A DNA stretch of 37,715 nucleotides from Pilibacter termitis (GCF_900167335.1 NZ_FUXI01000008.1:64521-102235); one strand, 5' to 3'. Counted from the first letter of the stretch, positions 16,860-25,713 are shown. Notes: generated from the sequence alone by a model not told the origin. A program made the numbers and translations.

Positions 16860-18359
16860 ATGTTAAATATTATTGAAAAAATTGATTATTGGGGAGAAGC
16901 AACACCTGAAGCACCTTGTTTTGTTGAATCTGGAAAAGAATATTCATATAAACAGTTAAAAAATTTAAGTGACAAAATTGCCAAGACAATCCTTGCAAAA
17001 GGTTATCCAAAAGAACCAATCGTGGTTTACGGAGAGAATAACTTTGAGGCACTTGCTTGCTTTTTAGGCTGTGTGAAATCAGGTCACGCTTATATTCCGA
17101 TTGAAGCACATACGCCACTTGAGCGTGTGAAGACGATTGTAGAAGTGAGCGAGCCTGTGGCAGTAATTGCTCTTTCAGAGTGGACGATTGAAACGGTGTA
17201 TCCCGTTTTGACGATGACAGATTTAGAGAGCGAGAATAGCGAAAAAATAACAAATGCTACGTTTGTGAAAAATGATGAGAATTTCTACTTGATTTATACA
17301 TCTGGCACGACAGGTGTGCCAAAAGGGGTGCAAATTTCTCATGATAACTTGCTTAGCTTTGTTTCGTGGATGAGAAGTGATTTCAGTATACCTGATAGCA
17401 TACGCTATTTATCTCAAGCACCGTTTTCGTTTGATTTATCAGTGATGAGTATCTATCCTGCCTTGTATTCGGGGAGTACGCTAATGGCTTTGACAAGAGA
17501 AGAGACGATTAATTATAAAACGTTATTTGAAACCTTGCCAACACTTCATGTTAATGCGTGGGTTTCGACACCGTCATTTATGGATATTTGCTTAATGGAT
17601 AAGAATTTTCACGCTGAAAACTATCCAGAAATGACAGACTTCCTGTTTTGTGGCGAAGAATTGACGAACAAAACGGCACGAACATTAAAAGAACGTTTCC
17701 CAAATGCAACGATTTGGAACACCTATGGCCCGACAGAGGCGACAGTTGCGATTACGAAAGTGGAAATTACAAACGAAATTTTAGAAGAATATCCTCGTTT
17801 GCCGATTGGTGTCGCAAAATCTGATATTGAAATTCAAATTTTGGATAACGAAGGCAATCTCTTACCTGCAAATGAAACAGGAGAAATCGTTCTTATCGGT
17901 GCGAGTGTTTCAAAAGGGTACTTTAAAAACGAAGAAAAAACAGAACAAGCCTTTTACAAAGCAGGTGAAAGACAAGCCTACCGAACAGGCGACGCTGGTT
18001 TTTTAGATGAAAAAGGGCAACTTTTCTATCGTGGGCGAATGGATTTCCAAGTGAAACTAAACGGCTACCGTATCGAAATTCAAGATATTGAAAGTCATCT
18101 GCTCCAAGTACCACTTGTCAAACAAGCAGTAGTTTTGCCAGAAATGCAAGACTTTAAGGTGAAACGATTGGCGGCAGTTGTCGTAGCAGGTGAGCATGAG
18201 TTTGAAAAGGAATTTCAGCTTACAAAAGCCATTCAGCAAGATTTAAGAGAGCGAGTAATGGACTACATGGTGCCAGCGAGATTTATCTATGTCGAAGAAT
18301 TTCCGCTAACGCAAAATGGAAAAATTGACCGTAAAGCACTAGAACGAGGTGTTTTATAA
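16860..18359 (+). CDS. dltA: D-alanine--D-alanyl carrier protein ligase DltA
   Basis: A 499-residue adenylate-forming enzyme that activates D-alanine with ATP and loads it on the phosphopantetheine of DltC in the cytoplasm. Core motifs seen: YTSGTTGVPKGV (A3), NTYGPTEATV (A5), YRTGDAG (A7), RGRMDFQVKLNGYRIE (A8) and NGKIDRKAL (A10) near the C-terminus. The length is typical. The ATG has GGAGG 5 nt upstream. The dltB start overlaps its stop codon by 1 nt (TAATG). The upstream gap is filled by the MITE-like element, so expression must read through it from the promoter before dltX. Confidence 0.97.
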   Translation: MLNIIEKIDYWGEATPEAPCFVESGKEYSYKQLKNLSDKIAKTILAKGYPKEPIVVYGENNFEALACFLGCVKSGHAYIPIEAHTPLERVKTIVEVSEPVAVIALSEWTIETVYPVLTMTDLESENSEKITNATFVKNDENFYLIYTSGTTGVPKGVQISHDNLLSFVSWMRSDFSIPDSIRYLSQAPFSFDLSVMSIYPALYSGSTLMALTREETINYKTLFETLPTLHVNAWVSTPSFMDICLMDKNFHAENYPEMTDFLFCGEELTNKTARTLKERFPNATIWNTYGPTEATVAITKVEITNEILEEYPRLPIGVAKSDIEIQILDNEGNLLPANETGEIVLIGASVSKGYFKNEEKTEQAFYKAGERQAYRTGDAGFLDEKGQLFYRGRMDFQVKLNGYRIEIQDIESHLLQVPLVKQAVVLPEMQDFKVKRLAAVVVAGEHEFEKEFQLTKAIQQDLRERVMDYMVPARFIYVEEFPLTQNGKIDRKALERGVL

Positions 18360-19546
18360 TGTTTATGATTCCGTATGAAACACCGTACTATTTCGTGTTT
18401 TTAGCGATTTTACTAATTCCATATGTTGTTATGATGCTACTAGGCAAAAGAATGGTTTGGTATCAAACGCTGATTACGCTGTTTTTCCTGTATATCAGCT
18501 TTGCAGGACCTCACATTCAACAAGGAATTGCGTTAATTCTCTATCTCATATGGCAAACAGTACTCATCATGAGCTATCTCGGGTATCGCAAGCGAAAAAA
18601 CAGTGGCGTTGTCTTTTATTTAGCAGTCGTTCTTGCGATTTTACCACTTGCAATTAGTAAAATTTTTCCGATTTTGCATATTGCGGACACATTGTTTGCA
18701 TTCTTAGGAATTTCTTATTTGACGTTCAAGTCAGTGCAAATGATTATGGAAACAAGAGACGGGTTGATAAAAGAAATCAATGTTTTTCATTTACTGCAAT
18801 TTCTCGTCTTTTTCCCAACAATTTCATCGGGACCGATTGACAGATTTCGCCGTTTTGAAAAAGAGCTGAATGCACCTGTTGAACGTGTAAAATATATCGA
18901 ACTCTTAGATAAAGGAACGTTTTATATTTTCCTAGGTTTCTTGTATAATTTTTTGATTTCGTATATTATCAATTGGAAATTGATGCCTCATTTGCAAGGA
19001 AATCTCTTGCTAACAGGTAGTTTAAAAGATTTACTTCTTTATATGTACGCCTATGGATTTAATTTGTTCTTTAACTTTGCAGGATATAGTTTGTTTGCAG
19101 TAGGGACAAGTTATTTGCTTGGCTACGAAACACCAATGAATTTCCATTATCCGTTTCGTGCAGAAAGTATCAAGGATTTCTGGAATAGATGGCATATGTC
19201 ACTTTCGTTTTGGTTTAGAGATTATGTTTATATGCGGTTAACTTATTTGATGGTGAAAAAACGTTGGTTTAAAAATAGAGTAACGGTGAGTAATTTATCG
19301 TATTTAGGGCTATTTTTACTCATGGGCTTATGGCATGGGTTAACATGGTACTACGTTGCCTACGGTTTATATCACGCAACGCTTATCATTATCAATGACG
19401 CATGGATTCGTTATAAAAAGAAACGAAAAGACAAATTACCAAGCAACCTCCTCACACGTGGACTCTCAATTTTCATCACATTCCACGCAGTAATGCTCGG
19501 TTTCCTAATCTTTTCAGGAATACTAGACAAACTATGGTTCAAATAG
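18359..19546 (+). CDS. dltB: DltB, MBOAT-family D-alanyl transferase
   Basis: A 395-residue polytopic membrane protein of the MBOAT family, moving D-alanine from DltC across the membrane step towards DltX/DltD and teichoic acid. The conserved block FWNRWHMSLSFWFRDYVY and the catalytic histidine (His326 in MGLWHGLTW) are present, with about eleven hydrophobic segments. The start overlaps the dltA stop. Its TAG stop shares its last G with the GAAAAGC edge of a palindromic repeat, so the repeat array begins exactly at the stop codon and separates dltB from dltC by about 500 bp. That is unusual, because dltB and dltC are normally adjacent or overlapping. Confidence 0.96.
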   Translation: MFMIPYETPYYFVFLAILLIPYVVMMLLGKRMVWYQTLITLFFLYISFAGPHIQQGIALILYLIWQTVLIMSYLGYRKRKNSGVVFYLAVVLAILPLAISKIFPILHIADTLFAFLGISYLTFKSVQMIMETRDGLIKEINVFHLLQFLVFFPTISSGPIDRFRRFEKELNAPVERVKYIELLDKGTFYIFLGFLYNFLISYIINWKLMPHLQGNLLLTGSLKDLLLYMYAYGFNLFFNFAGYSLFAVGTSYLLGYETPMNFHYPFRAESIKDFWNRWHMSLSFWFRDYVYMRLTYLMVKKRWFKNRVTVSNLSYLGLFLLMGLWHGLTWYYVAYGLYHATLIIINDAWIRYKKKRKDKLPSNLLTRGLSIFITFHAVMLGFLIFSGILDKLWFK

Positions 19547-19668
19547 AAAAGCTACGAGGGGCGTTCAGGGGTTTGTCGCAGTGAGCCACAGCATTTACTT
19601 GCTGGAAACGTAGTTTCCAGTGCTGTTGCGAACAGCGACCCAACCCTTGCCCCTCATAGCTAGACAAA
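19546..19668 (+). repeat. Palindromic repeat unit in the dlt operon (a)
   Basis: A 123 bp unit: outer arms GAGGGGC/GCCCCTC, inner helix ACAGCA/TGCTGT, apex CTGGAAAC/GTTTCCAG. The first base is the last base of the dltB stop codon. Confidence 0.92.
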
Positions 19669-19790
19669 GAAAAGCGAGAGGGGCGTTCAGGGGTTTGTCG
19701 CAGTGAGCCACAGCATTTACTTGCTGGAAACGTAGTTTCCAGTGCTGTTGCGAACAGCGACCGAACCCCTGTCCCTCACAGCTAGACAAA
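19669..19790 (+). repeat. Palindromic repeat unit in the dlt operon (b)
   Basis: A 122 bp tandem neighbour, nearly identical to unit (a) and therefore probably a recent duplication. Small differences lie in the right outer arm (CGACCGAACCCC instead of CGACCCAACCCT). Confidence 0.92.
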
Positions 19791-19914
19791 GAAAAGCTAC
19801 GAGGGGCGTTTTGAAGTCTGTGGCAGTGAGCCGTGTCGTTTACTTGCTAGAAACGCAAGTTTCAAGCGGCACTGCGAACAGCCACCAGACTTCAGCCCCT
19901 CACAGCTAGACAAA
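19791..19914 (+). repeat. Palindromic repeat unit in the dlt operon (c), variant arms
   Basis: A 124 bp unit with changed but still paired arms: GAAGTCTGTGGC against GCCACCAGACTTC, and apex GAAAC/GTTTC. The unpaired blocks match the other units. The paired changes relative to units (a) and (b) are part of the covariation evidence. Confidence 0.92.
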
Positions 19915-19965
19915 GAAAAGCTACGAGGGGCGTTCGGGGGTTTGTCGCAGTGAGCCACGTCGTTC
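19915..19965 (+). repeat. Half repeat unit ending before dltC
   Basis: Only the left half is present (GAAAAGC to GCCACGTCGTT). The sequence then leaves the repeat pattern (CAATGTTTATC). The half unit at 25662-25713 stops at the same internal position. The remaining 83 bp to dltC are AT-rich and hold its ribosome site. Confidence 0.8.
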
Positions 19966-20048
19966 AATGTTTATCAAAGTAAACAACACTCAAATTTTTG
20001 TGCAAAAAAATAAAAACAATTTTAACTAAGGAAAGGAAGAATTTAAGT

Positions 20049-20285
20049 ATGAAAGAGCAAGTATTAGACATTTTAGAGCAAGTAACAGCGAGTAGTGAAG
20101 TGCGTGAGGATTTAGACCTCAATTTATTTGACGCAGGGATTTTGGATTCAATGGGGAGTGTTATGCTCATGGTAGAACTTGAAAATGCGTTTGGTGTGAC
20201 GGTGCCAATTTCAGAATTTGACCGTGAGGAGTGGGATACACCAAATAAAATTATTGCTAAGGTGGAGGCTTTAGGAAATGCCTAA
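20049..20285 (+). CDS. dltC: D-alanyl carrier protein DltC
   Basis: A 78-residue acyl-carrier-type protein. Ser34 in [11 protein letters not shown] is the phosphopantetheine attachment site; the rest ([22 protein letters not shown]) is typical of DltC. I take the ATG at 20049, with AAGGAAG about 10 nt upstream; the frame is open 51 bp further upstream but has no matching ribosome site, and that extension would be atypical. dltD overlaps its end by 8 bp. The 500 bp upstream are palindromic repeats, so DltC supply may depend on read-through of, or processing in, that array. Confidence 0.95.
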   Translation: MKEQVLDILEQVTASSEVREDLDLNLFDAGILDSMGSVMLMVELENAFGVTVPISEFDREEWDTPNKIIAKVEALGNA

Positions 20286-21531
20286 AAAGCAAAAATTATT
20301 TTTTGCAGTTGCTCCATTTTTCTTGGCGGTATTGCTTGTTGGTGCGGTTTTGTTTTTCCCACGAACACCAGAAAAAATGACACGTCAAGAGCTAAAAGAT
20401 GTGTCCGTTGCACGCAATGTTCAACTGTTCACAGGAATGGAGTTGAAACAACAAGCGTTTCAAGACAAGAAAGTGATTCCTTTCATGGGAAGTAGTGAAC
20501 TTTCTCGTATAGATTTAATGCACCCGTCTGTTTTGGCGGAAAAGTATCAGCGTGATTATTTGCCGTTTTTAGTTGGAGCGGCAGGGACTTCGAGTTTATC
20601 GCATTATTTTTTCTTGAAAACCAATGAAAAAGAAATGTATGGTAGAAAAGCAGTCTTTATCATTTCGCCACAATGGTTTACACCAGAAGGTGTTCCAAGT
20701 GACGCTGCTGGAAAATTCATTTCGCCAATGCAAGTGTGTGATTGGCTCGTCAATACAGGTGAAATCAATGATGATGAGGCTTATCTTGCCAAACGTTTGT
20801 TGAAAATGCCAGCATCAACGAGGAGTCTTGTAATTAAGAATTTCATTCAGAAAGTCGCAGAGAAAAAGGAATTGTCGGCACTAGAAATTGCCTTTGTAAA
20901 AGCGGAACTTGCGGTTTATCAGCGAGAAGACAGCCTGTTTCGCCGTTTAACAGACGGCAGCATTTGGAAGAGAGTGTTACACCAAGAAAAAGAACTTCCA
21001 AAGGAGTATTCTTATGAAAAATTGGACGAATTGGCAGCGAATAAAGCGAAAAAACAAATGACCAATAATGAATTTAGAATACAAGATAGATTTTTCAAAA
21101 CAAGAATCGAGGGTGGTTTGCATAAACTCAAAGGCTCGCAAGCAAAATGGAGTTATTTGAAATCACCTGAATACAATGATTTTGAAATGGTGCTAGAAGA
21201 AATGGCGAAGTTGAAAATGGACGTGATGTTTGTTATTCAACCAACGAATAAATTATGGACGGATTATACAGGACTTTCTAGCGAAATGCTTAATGATTTT
21301 TCAGTCAAAATTCGTGAGCAATTGACTTCGCAAGGATTTACGAATGTCATAGATTTTACCGACAAATCTACCACTCCTTATTTTATGAATGATACGATTC
21401 ATATTGGGTATAGAGGTTGGTTGGCTCTTGACAAACACGTCTTAGATTTCATGAAACAAAGTAACAAAGCTCAATACAATATACAGGAAAAGAAATATTT
21501 TTCTAAAGAATGGGCTGATTTTAAGCCTTAG
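20278..21531 (+). CDS. dltD: DltD, teichoic acid D-alanylation protein
   Basis: A 417-residue protein anchored by one N-terminal helix (about 7-26) with the catalytic domain outside. The SGNH-like signature [10 protein letters not shown] holds the probable nucleophile serine, and [10 protein letters not shown] near the C-terminus supplies the Asp-x-x-His pair. DltD takes D-alanine from the membrane side and hands it to lipoteichoic acid. The ATG overlaps dltC. A strong terminator follows, closing the operon dltX-A-B-C-D. Confidence 0.96.
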   Translation: MPKKQKLFFAVAPFFLAVLLVGAVLFFPRTPEKMTRQELKDVSVARNVQLFTGMELKQQAFQDKKVIPFMGSSELSRIDLMHPSVLAEKYQRDYLPFLVGAAGTSSLSHYFFLKTNEKEMYGRKAVFIISPQWFTPEGVPSDAAGKFISPMQVCDWLVNTGEINDDEAYLAKRLLKMPASTRSLVIKNFIQKVAEKKELSALEIAFVKAELAVYQREDSLFRRLTDGSIWKRVLHQEKELPKEYSYEKLDELAANKAKKQMTNNEFRIQDRFFKTRIEGGLHKLKGSQAKWSYLKSPEYNDFEMVLEEMAKLKMDVMFVIQPTNKLWTDYTGLSSEMLNDFSVKIREQLTSQGFTNVIDFTDKSTTPYFMNDTIHIGYRGWLALDKHVLDFMKQSNKAQYNIQEKKYFSKEWADFKP

Positions 21532-21537
21532 AAGAAC

Positions 21538-21599
21538 AGAAAACCTAGGTATAAACGAATCTTTTTGGAAAAATTGGTTTGTGCTAGGTTTTCTTTTTT
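21538..21599 (+). terminator. Intrinsic terminator of the dlt operon
   Basis: A long stem AGAAAACCTAG/CTAGGTTTTCT, extended by AAAC/GTTT pairs, is followed by TTTTTTATTTT. Confidence 0.9.
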
Positions 21600-21650
21600 A
21601 TTTTGTCGTTCTTTTGTTAGAATAAGAATAACTAGAATGTGAGGTAGAAG

Positions 21651-22613
21651 ATGGGCATACAAATTGAATTTCCAAAGAATTTTGAGCGTTATGTAGATAT
21701 GGGGCAAAAGGCAATGAAAGAGCGAAATTTTGCTCAAGCAGCGGAGTATTTTCTAAAAGCATATGAAATCGAACAAGATTTTCCGTTGAATTTTTTGATT
21801 GCCAATACGCTTTTTGATATTGGTGAATACAAACAGGCATTAAATTTGGCAAAAGAATTTGAGGAGGATTATCATAGCCATTTGGAATATTTTTCCTTTT
21901 ACATTCAACTTTTAGCTTTAAACCGACAGTTTATTGAGGCACATAGGGAAATTAACACACGTATTTATGAGGGCGAAGAAAATGAAATGGAAGAACTTGT
22001 TCGCCTGAAAAAAGAAGTGCGACATAATGAATTGCTATTCCGTCAGTTTGAACGAAAAAAAATAGAAGAATTAAAAAACGAGATTTCCTTGTTGCCGGAA
22101 AAAGAATATTTTCAGCAAATGATAGAGGTAAAGAAAATGTCATTGCTCACTCAAGAAGATTTTCTTGAAGTGGCGAGAAATTTTTTAGCCAACGAAAACG
22201 TACAGATTTTGGTAAGAAGTTGGATATTGGAAATGCTTGTCGTAATGGGCGTTCAGGAAGAAATGGAATTTTTATGGGTAGATAAAAGTGTGCAAAAAAT
22301 CAAGCCGAATGAAACTACCCTACCTTATCAAACCAAAAGCTATCAGCAAGTATTTCAAGAATTAGACGAATTACTCGGTCAAAATGACCCGATTTTAATG
22401 GTTAATTTAATGGAGGAAGTGCGTATATTTTTCGCTGTAATTTTTCCGCTATCTGATAGCATTATCACCAATCCTGAAGTTTGGGCAAAAAGTTTTCTTG
22501 TTGATTTTTGGGGTGAATACGACCTTATCCAAGAAGTTGAAGAGTTACAAAAGGAAATTTTGGAGAAAAGTCAGTGGAGACGTGGAGTTTTGCTTGGTAT
22601 GGATTCAGTATAG
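21651..22613 (+). CDS. TPR-repeat protein of unknown function
   Basis: A 320-residue soluble protein. The N-terminal 100 residues form TPR-type helical pairs (GQKAMKERNFAQAAEYFLKA, ANTLFDIGEYKQALNLA); about 110-160 is a charged Glu/Lys-rich stretch likely to form a coiled coil; the C-terminal half is helical without a motif I know. The ATG has GAGGT 7 nt upstream, and a TG-n-TAGAAT extended -10 lies at 21615-21623. It is transcribed alone between the dlt terminator and its own hairpin. It is probably a protein-interaction scaffold; there is no basis for a more exact role. Confidence 0.75.
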   Translation: MGIQIEFPKNFERYVDMGQKAMKERNFAQAAEYFLKAYEIEQDFPLNFLIANTLFDIGEYKQALNLAKEFEEDYHSHLEYFSFYIQLLALNRQFIEAHREINTRIYEGEENEMEELVRLKKEVRHNELLFRQFERKKIEELKNEISLLPEKEYFQQMIEVKKMSLLTQEDFLEVARNFLANENVQILVRSWILEMLVVMGVQEEMEFLWVDKSVQKIKPNETTLPYQTKSYQQVFQELDELLGQNDPILMVNLMEEVRIFFAVIFPLSDSIITNPEVWAKSFLVDFWGEYDLIQEVEELQKEILEKSQWRRGVLLGMDSV

Positions 22614-22631
22614 AGGTGTCCTATAAGAGAT

Positions 22632-22665
22632 GAGCTAGAGAACTCCCGCCTCTAGCTTGTTTTGA
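22632..22665 (+). terminator. Terminator between the TPR gene and the ferredoxin gene
   Basis: The stem GAGCTAGAG/CTCTAGCTT with an 8-9 nt loop is followed by TGTTTTGATTTTG. It overlaps the last codons of the convergent ferredoxin gene. Confidence 0.7.
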
Positions 22666-22870
22666 TTTTGTAAATAGCTTTAGTTGGACATTTGGAAAGT
22701 GCTTTTTTGAGATTTTCTGACTTCTCTAGAGTGATATTTTTATCGTCTGGGTGGTGTTTAAACAGTACAATTCCCTCATCATCATATTCCAATACTTCAG
22801 GTAAAAAAACGGCACATAGACCGCAAGCAATACACTGGTCTTTTTCTATGGCAATCTGAATTTTTTCCAT
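22652..22870 (-). CDS. Ferredoxin, single [4Fe-4S] type
   Basis: A 72-residue electron carrier. CIACGLC near the N-terminus supplies three cysteines (C-x2-C-x2-C) and KCPTKAI near the C-terminus the fourth; one [4Fe-4S] cluster is expected, as in the small Fer proteins of Firmicutes. The acidic middle fits a ferredoxin. The open frame extends 60 codons upstream, but only the ATG at 22868-22870 gives a normal ferredoxin N-terminus; its ribosome site is weak. A near-perfect promoter lies 86 bp upstream on the same strand. It is divergent from the hemG-like flavoprotein, which might be a redox partner (inference). Confidence 0.88.
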   Translation of the reverse strand: MEKIQIAIEKDQCIACGLCAVFLPEVLEYDDEGIVLFKHHPDDKNITLEKSENLKKALSKCPTKAIYKIKTS

Positions 22871-22955
22871 TTCATTCTCGCTTTCGTTGACACCAAATTT
22901 CTTTTCTTCCAAAAAAGAAGAAAAGATAAAGTGGTGGTAAATCGTATGTAGATTG

Positions 22956-22984
22956 ATTATAATAAACAAGGACAACTTTATCAA
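22956..22984 (-). promoter_or_regulatory. Promoter for the ferredoxin gene
   Basis: On the minus strand TTGATA (22984-22979), 17 bp, TATAAT (22961-22956). The AT palindrome at the -10 also gives a TATAAT on the plus strand (22958-22963), possibly used by the divergent hemG-like gene, though no good -35 exists for it. Confidence 0.65.
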
Positions 22985-23010
22985 TAGTAAAAATGAAGGG
23001 GAATTTTTAA

Positions 23011-23541
23011 ATGATTTTTTTATATTATTCAACCGTTGACGGACAGACAAAGCGAATTGCTGAAAAAATCGAAAGTGTGTTGAAAGAGAACGGGGAGAGG
23101 GTTACAATAAAAGAGATAGAAGAAAAAACAGTGACAGATGACTATACATTTTCTGGAAATGACAAAGTGATATTGCTTGCCTCCATTCGTTATGGATTTT
23201 TTCCTAAGAAAGTGTATCGCTTTGTAGAAAAGGCACGTCTTGCGAATGTTTCTTGTGAGAGCTACTTTATTGGGGTGAATTTGATTGCGAGAAATGTTGA
23301 AAAACAGAGCGTTGAAAACAATGTATATGTACGAAAATTTTTAGAAAAAATAACATGGCAACCGACAAAAGTGAAAATTTTTGCTGGAGCATTGAATTAT
23401 ACAAAATACAATTTTTTCGATAAAAAGATGATACAACTTATTATGAAAATCACAAACGGTCCAACAGATGCAAGCGTGGATACTGATTTTACAGATTGGG
23501 CAAGTGTCAAAGAGTTTGCGGAAAGTTTGATAGCAGAGTAA
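23011..23541 (+). CDS. hemG: HemG-like flavodoxin-fold protoporphyrinogen oxidase
   Basis: A 176-residue flavodoxin-fold protein very close in layout to Escherichia coli HemG (181 residues): FMN phosphate loop YYSTVDGQTKRIA, ASIRYGFF, the long insert with VNLIARNVEKQ and YVRKFL, then IFAGALNYTKYNFFDKKMIQLIMK and a terminal TDW. HemG oxidises protoporphyrinogen IX to protoporphyrin IX, passing electrons to menaquinone. This enzyme type is mainly known from gammaproteobacteria; no other haem gene is in the window. The ATG follows AGGGGA. It lies 18 bp upstream of thyA and may be cotranscribed. Identity at family level is firm; the reaction in this host is inference. Confidence 0.82.
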   Translation: MIFLYYSTVDGQTKRIAEKIESVLKENGERVTIKEIEEKTVTDDYTFSGNDKVILLASIRYGFFPKKVYRFVEKARLANVSCESYFIGVNLIARNVEKQSVENNVYVRKFLEKITWQPTKVKIFAGALNYTKYNFFDKKMIQLIMKITNGPTDASVDTDFTDWASVKEFAESLIAE

Positions 23542-23559
23542 AGGAAAGGGAAGTAAGAC

Positions 23560-24399
23560 ATGACAAAAGCAGATAACATTTTCAAAGAAAATATCAAAAA
23601 AATCCTAGAGGAAGGGGTGTGGAGTGAGAATGCACGTCCCAAATATAAGGACGGCAATACGGCAAATTCAAAGTATATTACAGGAAGTTTTGCAGAATAT
23701 GATTTGTCAAAGGGAGAATTTCCTATTACGACACTTCGTCCGATTGCCATTAAGACGGCAATTAAAGAGTTGATGTGGATTTACCAAGACCAAACCAATG
23801 ATGTAGATATTTTAGAGGATAAATACAATGTGAAATATTGGCGTGATTGGGTACTGGAAGACGGTAAGACCATTGGGCAACGCTATGGTGCAACGGTCAA
23901 AAAATACGATATTATGAACAAACTTTTGGACGGGTTTGAGAAAAATCCGTGGAATCGTAGAAATATCATCAATCTTTGGCAGTATGCAGATTTTGAAGAA
24001 ACGGACGGACTTTTGCCTTGTGCGTTTCAGTCGATGTATGACGTTCGCCGTGTGGGTGAGGAAATTTACCTTGATGCAACGCTTGTGCAACGGAGTAATG
24101 ATATGTTAGTGGCTCACCACATTAATGCGATGCAATACGTGGCACTTCAAATGATGATTGCGAAGCATTTTGGGTGGAAAGTCGGGAAATTCTTTTATTT
24201 TGTTAACAATTTGCATATTTACGACAATCAGTTTGAGCAAGCTCGTGAATTGCTCAGTCGTACACCGAGTGAAAAAGAGCCGAAATTGGTGTTAAATGTG
24301 CCAGATAAGACACCGTTTTGGGATATTCGTGCAGAAGATTTTGAGCTACTTGACTACGAACCGGTCAAGCCACAATTAAAATTTGATTTGGCGATATGA
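23560..24399 (+). CDS. thyA: Thymidylate synthase ThyA
   Basis: A 279-residue enzyme making dTMP from dUMP with methylene-tetrahydrofolate. Seen: [16 protein letters not shown], the active-site cysteine in [13 protein letters not shown], the substrate-binding [17 protein letters not shown], and a C-terminal KFDLAI. The active site reads LPCA rather than the common PPCH, and length and sequence recall the Bacillus subtilis ThyA/phage phi-3T subgroup rather than the approximately 316-residue enzyme common in lactic bacteria. It heads a run of 4-nt overlaps (ATGA) through the lipase and membrane genes, with folA, the partner regenerating tetrahydrofolate, at the end. Confidence 0.95.
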   Translation: MTKADNIFKENIKKILEEGVWSENARPKYKDGNTANSKYITGSFAEYDLSKGEFPITTLRPIAIKTAIKELMWIYQDQTNDVDILEDKYNVKYWRDWVLEDGKTIGQRYGATVKKYDIMNKLLDGFEKNPWNRRNIINLWQYADFEETDGLLPCAFQSMYDVRRVGEEIYLDATLVQRSNDMLVAHHINAMQYVALQMMIAKHFGWKVGKFFYFVNNLHIYDNQFEQARELLSRTPSEKEPKLVLNVPDKTPFWDIRAEDFELLDYEPVKPQLKFDLAI

Positions 24400-25079
24400 A
24401 AAAGAAGTTTTTAGAGAAAAATTTTGATGTAAAAGTCTATAATCTTGAGCAAAAAACACCGTATGTCGTGCTAATTCACGGTATTTGGGGAACGCACAAA
24501 GATTTATCATTTGTCAAAGAGCGACTACTTCCCAAGAAATTCCGCATTATCAGTATTCAATATCCGAGCGTTGAAAAAATTGAGACGATTGTGCAGAAAT
24601 ATATCGCTCCAACGCTTGAGAAGCTTGATAGTGATGTACCTATTCATTTTGTCGTTCATTCCATGGGGGCGGTAGTGTTGCGTTATTATTTGGCAAATTT
24701 TGCCGAACAAACAGGAAAAGTAATCATGATTGCTCCAGCAAATCAAGGAAGTGATTTAGTGAGCATGGTTCCAAAACGACCGCTTTCTCTTATTCTAGGT
24801 GAGGCTATGTTTCAGCTAAAGAAAAATGGTGCGTGGATGAACGAACTTCCGTATTTGAAAAAAGATACTTTTATTTTCATGGGGAATCGCTCGAATAATT
24901 TTTTGTATTCCTTGTTTATCAAAGGGGAAGATGACGGCATGATTGCAGTTGAAAGTGCAAAAATGGGAGGATTTCCTGTGGAAATAATAGACGGTCAAAC
25001 GCATACCTCGATTTTGAAAAATGAAGAAGTGTTGTTAGAAATTGAAAAACTATTAATGAAAAATGGAGTCGGAGAATGA
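24396..25079 (+). CDS. Lipase/esterase-like alpha/beta hydrolase (intact copy)
   Basis: A 227-residue alpha/beta hydrolase. IHGIWG (28-32) forms the oxyanion region, [11 protein letters not shown] holds the nucleophile Ser89 in a VHSMG elbow (the first Gly of the usual GxSxG is Val), and the likely acid is in [11 protein letters not shown] and the base in GQTHTSIL. There is no signal peptide. It overlaps thyA by 4 nt and the following membrane-protein gene by 4 nt, so translation is coupled. The substrate is unknown. About 300 bp of its coding sequence recur almost unchanged in the broken copy downstream. Confidence 0.85.
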   Translation: MKKKFLEKNFDVKVYNLEQKTPYVVLIHGIWGTHKDLSFVKERLLPKKFRIISIQYPSVEKIETIVQKYIAPTLEKLDSDVPIHFVVHSMGAVVLRYYLANFAEQTGKVIMIAPANQGSDLVSMVPKRPLSLILGEAMFQLKKNGAWMNELPYLKKDTFIFMGNRSNNFLYSLFIKGEDDGMIAVESAKMGGFPVEIIDGQTHTSILKNEEVLLEIEKLLMKNGVGE

Positions 25080-25672
25080 CAAAGGAAAACTATTTAGAAA
25101 TGTATCGTGAGGATTTATTGCGAAATCAAGCGAGAGTGACTTCGGTGTTGTTGGAAAATGGTTATTATATTCAGTGGAAGAAAGTGAGTATTTACATTGT
25201 TTATTGTCTAACTATCTCTGTTGCCTGTATATATTTTAGCAATCTTTATCCGAGTTTATTCGCTATCTTTTTTTCTATGCTTGGAATATTAGTAGGGAAT
25301 TTTATTCTTGTAGCAATTAGGTTGAAAATTATTTACAACTATCGTAAGAAAATCAAAGAAAGTTATTCAGAATTTGTTGAAGAGCACTTGAAATTGGCAA
25401 CGGCTATTTCAGGAAGTAGAAAAGTAGTGGCAGAAGATGAGGAAACTTTTACAATTGAAGGATTTGTTAGAATTGGAAAAGGAAAGTTTGAAGAAAGAAA
25501 AATTACTCTGTCTAAAAAACAATACTTACTCAAGGAAAATTCTGTAAATGAAGATCTTTTATTTACCATTTCAATGGGCTATTTTTCACAAAGGAAAAGA
25601 AAAAGGAAGGCACCTTTAATTCATTACAGAAATAAAAAAGACGAAACGTTTTACGAAGACAGAAAAGCGTAG
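25076..25672 (+). CDS. Two-helix membrane protein, paralogue 1
   Basis: A 198-residue protein of unknown family. The N-terminal NYLEMYREDLLRNQ is followed by two membrane helices (about 36-55 and 60-82), then a cytosolic or surface domain of about 110 residues. It is homologous over its whole length to the product of 26119-26715 (shared YSE-V-E and K-NSVNE blocks). The start overlaps the lipase stop. The last three codons and the TAG stop are formed by the edge of a palindromic repeat (GAAAAGCGTAG), so its C-terminus has been remade by the repeat. Function unknown; it always travels here with the lipase gene. Confidence 0.7.
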   Translation: MTKENYLEMYREDLLRNQARVTSVLLENGYYIQWKKVSIYIVYCLTISVACIYFSNLYPSLFAIFFSMLGILVGNFILVAIRLKIIYNYRKKIKESYSEFVEEHLKLATAISGSRKVVAEDEETFTIEGFVRIGKGKFEERKITLSKKQYLLKENSVNEDLLFTISMGYFSQRKRKRKAPLIHYRNKKDETFYEDRKA

Positions 25673-25713
25673 AGGGGCGTTTTGAAGTCTGTGGCAGTGA
25701 GCCGTGTCGTTTA
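25662..25713 (+). repeat. Half repeat unit at the duplication junction
   Basis: The left half of a palindromic unit (GAAAAGC ... GTGAGCCGTGTCGTTTA), matching the arm variant of dlt unit (c). It stops at GTCGTT, as does the half unit before dltC, and passes directly into lipase coding sequence. Lipase copy 1 has TGTCGTTCATTCC at the matching place, so repeat and gene share a short homology at the joint. Confidence 0.88.

Noticed and set aside
19546-19965. Tandem array considered as a CRISPR
   Set aside because: The repeated unit is about 124 bp, directly tandem, with no unique spacers of constant size, and no cas genes are present.
22871-23050. N-terminal extension of the ferredoxin frame by 60 residues
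   Set aside because: The extension covers the promoter region and would overlap the start of the divergent hemG-like gene; known small ferredoxins begin near the chosen ATG.
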